Assembly (NCBI GenBank): GCA_031279515.1
Contig: JAITII010000076.1
Coordinates: 1-52,337 of the forward strand
Length of the DNA: 52,337 bases
From: Deltaproteobacteria bacterium
GTDB lineage: Bacteria; Desulfobacterota; Desulfarculia; Adiutricales; Adiutricaceae
Reading direction: 5' to 3'
Positions 51,741 through 52,337 of the stretch are shown in pieces. Within the stretch, counting starts at the first letter, position 1; every line of letters starts with the position of its first letter. Position numbers and translations under genes: made by a program. A model generated the notes under the pieces. The model was not told the DNA's origin and did no database searches. It saw only the letters and a program-made list of their open reading frames with translations.

Positions 51741-52337
51741 CTTTGACTTTCTTTAAAACGCTTGAGACTAGTGTTTTTTTCTCAGTCTTTAAGGACGCCT
51801 TTTTAACGTCCTCACTTTTAGCTTTGGTGGCTTTGGCCTTGGGGGCAGCGTCCGCCTTGGGAGCTTTGGCCTTAGTTTCTAAGGTAGCTTTAGCTTTGGC
51901 CTTAGTTTCAGTGGTAGCAGTAGCCTTGGTGGCCTTTAACTTAGTGTTAGCTGCCGCCTTAGTTACAGTGGTAGCCGTAGCCTTGGTGGCCTTAGCTTTG
52001 GTATCAGCTGCCGCCTTAGTTACAGTGGTAGCCGTAGCCTTGGTGGCCTTAGCCTTAGTATCAGCAGCCGCCTTGATGGCCTTGGTGGCCTTAGCCTTAG
52101 TATCAGCTGCCTCCTTGGTAGCCTTGGTGGCCTTAGCCTTAGTATCAGCTGCCGCCTTGATGGCCTTGGTGGCCTTAGCTTTGGTATCAGCTGCCGCCTT
52201 GATGGCCTTGGCGGCCTTAGCTTTGGTATCAGCTGCCGCCTTGGTATCAGCTGCCGCCTTGGTGGCCTTAGCTTTGGTATCAGCTGCAGCCTTGGTATCA
52301 GCTGCCGCCTTGGTGGCCTTAGCTTTGGTATCAGATG
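51673..52337 (-). CDS. Lysine/alanine-rich histone H1-like repeat protein, 5' end outside window
   Basis: The frame is open from the right edge to the TAA at 51673, about 220 visible residues, almost all Ala, Lys, Thr and Asp with Val and Glu. It is built of 11-residue units such as AADTKAKATKA, with shorter five-residue AADTK insertions and variants ending in IKA or VTK, then a diverged lysine-rich C-terminal tail (KKVKDAKKK, AKKTKGGKKEPK). Such proteins resemble bacterial histone H1-like or AlgP-like nucleoid proteins and would bind DNA through Lys-Ala repeats. The start and any folded N-terminal domain lie outside the window. The 3' end overlaps the glycosylase gene. Confidence 0.75.
   Translation of the reverse strand, partial: SDTKAKATKAAADTKAAADTKAKATKAAADTKAAADTKAKAAKAIKAAADTKAKATKAIKAAADTKAKATKATKEAADTKAKATKAIKAAADTKAKATKATATTVTKAAADTKAKATKATATTVTKAAANTKLKATKATATTETKAKAKATLETKAKAPKADAAPKAKATKAKSEDVKKASLKTEKKTLVSSVLKKVKDAKKKVPEPNAKKTKGGKKEPK
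51870..52337 (-). repeat. Short tandem repeats within the histone-like gene
   Basis: A 33-base unit encoding 11 residues is repeated many times with small changes, and a 15-18-base sub-unit is inserted at several places near the right edge. In-frame repeat changes would lengthen or shorten the protein without frameshift. Confidence 0.8.

Noticed and set aside
51870..52337. Possible CRISPR array because of regular short repeats
   Set aside because: Repeats are directly tandem, have no unique spacers, and encode a continuous Ala/Lys-rich frame.

Overview
The window looks like a chromosomal segment of a Gram-negative bacterium with moderate GC genes and AT-rich, unusually roomy intergenic regions. 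Evidence for the envelope type is a TonB-dependent outer-membrane receptor, a likely lipoprotein, a class A penicillin-binding protein and membrane-tethered periplasmic binding proteins. A DUF3798-type binding protein, a helix-turn-helix/molybdate-binding-like regulator, a DnaJ with only two CxxCxGxG motifs and VIT/von Willebrand A proteins together suggest a deltaproteobacterium-like (Desulfobacterota-like) organism, perhaps host-associated. That placement is inference with low certainty.

Layout: 0-10 kb carries housekeeping genes: the 3' end of a lemA gene with a linked M48 metalloprotease, polA, a penicillin-binding protein 1A with a long acidic cytoplasmic tail, and a UvrD-like helicase. 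10-14.4 kb holds an AT-rich lipoprotein gene, a complete tRNA-Phe transcription unit (promoter, gene, terminator) and a membrane-anchored Peripla_BP_2 binding protein. 15.5-23.6 kb is a tandem duplication of a whole transcription unit: extended -10 promoter, about 260-290 nt leader, a 178/184-residue protein of unknown family, a second intergenic region, an approx. 850-residue VIT+vWA protein and a GC-rich terminator hairpin. 23.7-26.2 kb encodes a protein made of two fused DUF3798 modules. 27.4-31.4 kb holds clpB and mnmE with overlapping ends. 32-37.4 kb has a helical-repeat protein, a coiled-coil protein, a Sel1-repeat protein and a DNA-binding regulator fused to a substrate-binding domain.

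38-42 kb is AT-rich and accessory in look: a TonB-dependent receptor behind a 600-nt leader, and a protein whose C-terminal two thirds is an ISAzo13-type transposase domain with two of the expected catalytic acidic residues replaced by lysine and a new acidic N-terminus. 41.8-47.3 kb (minus strand) is a phospho-signalling cassette: coiled-coil protein, Clp-like AAA+ ATPase with a degenerate first module, FHA protein with cysteine-rich N-terminus, PP2C phosphatase and a secreted SUMF1-domain protein, without a visible kinase. 47.7-52.3 kb contains a DnaJ/DHH-phosphoesterase pair, an EamA transporter, an endonuclease III-family glycosylase and the 3' part of a lysine/alanine-rich histone H1-like repeat protein.

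The best candidates for a new system are the duplicated leader-small protein-VIT/vWA cassette and the kinase-less PP2C/FHA/SUMF1/Clp-like cassette; the lysine-substituted transposase derivative is the most striking single gene. All family assignments come from reading motifs by eye; no database search was run.
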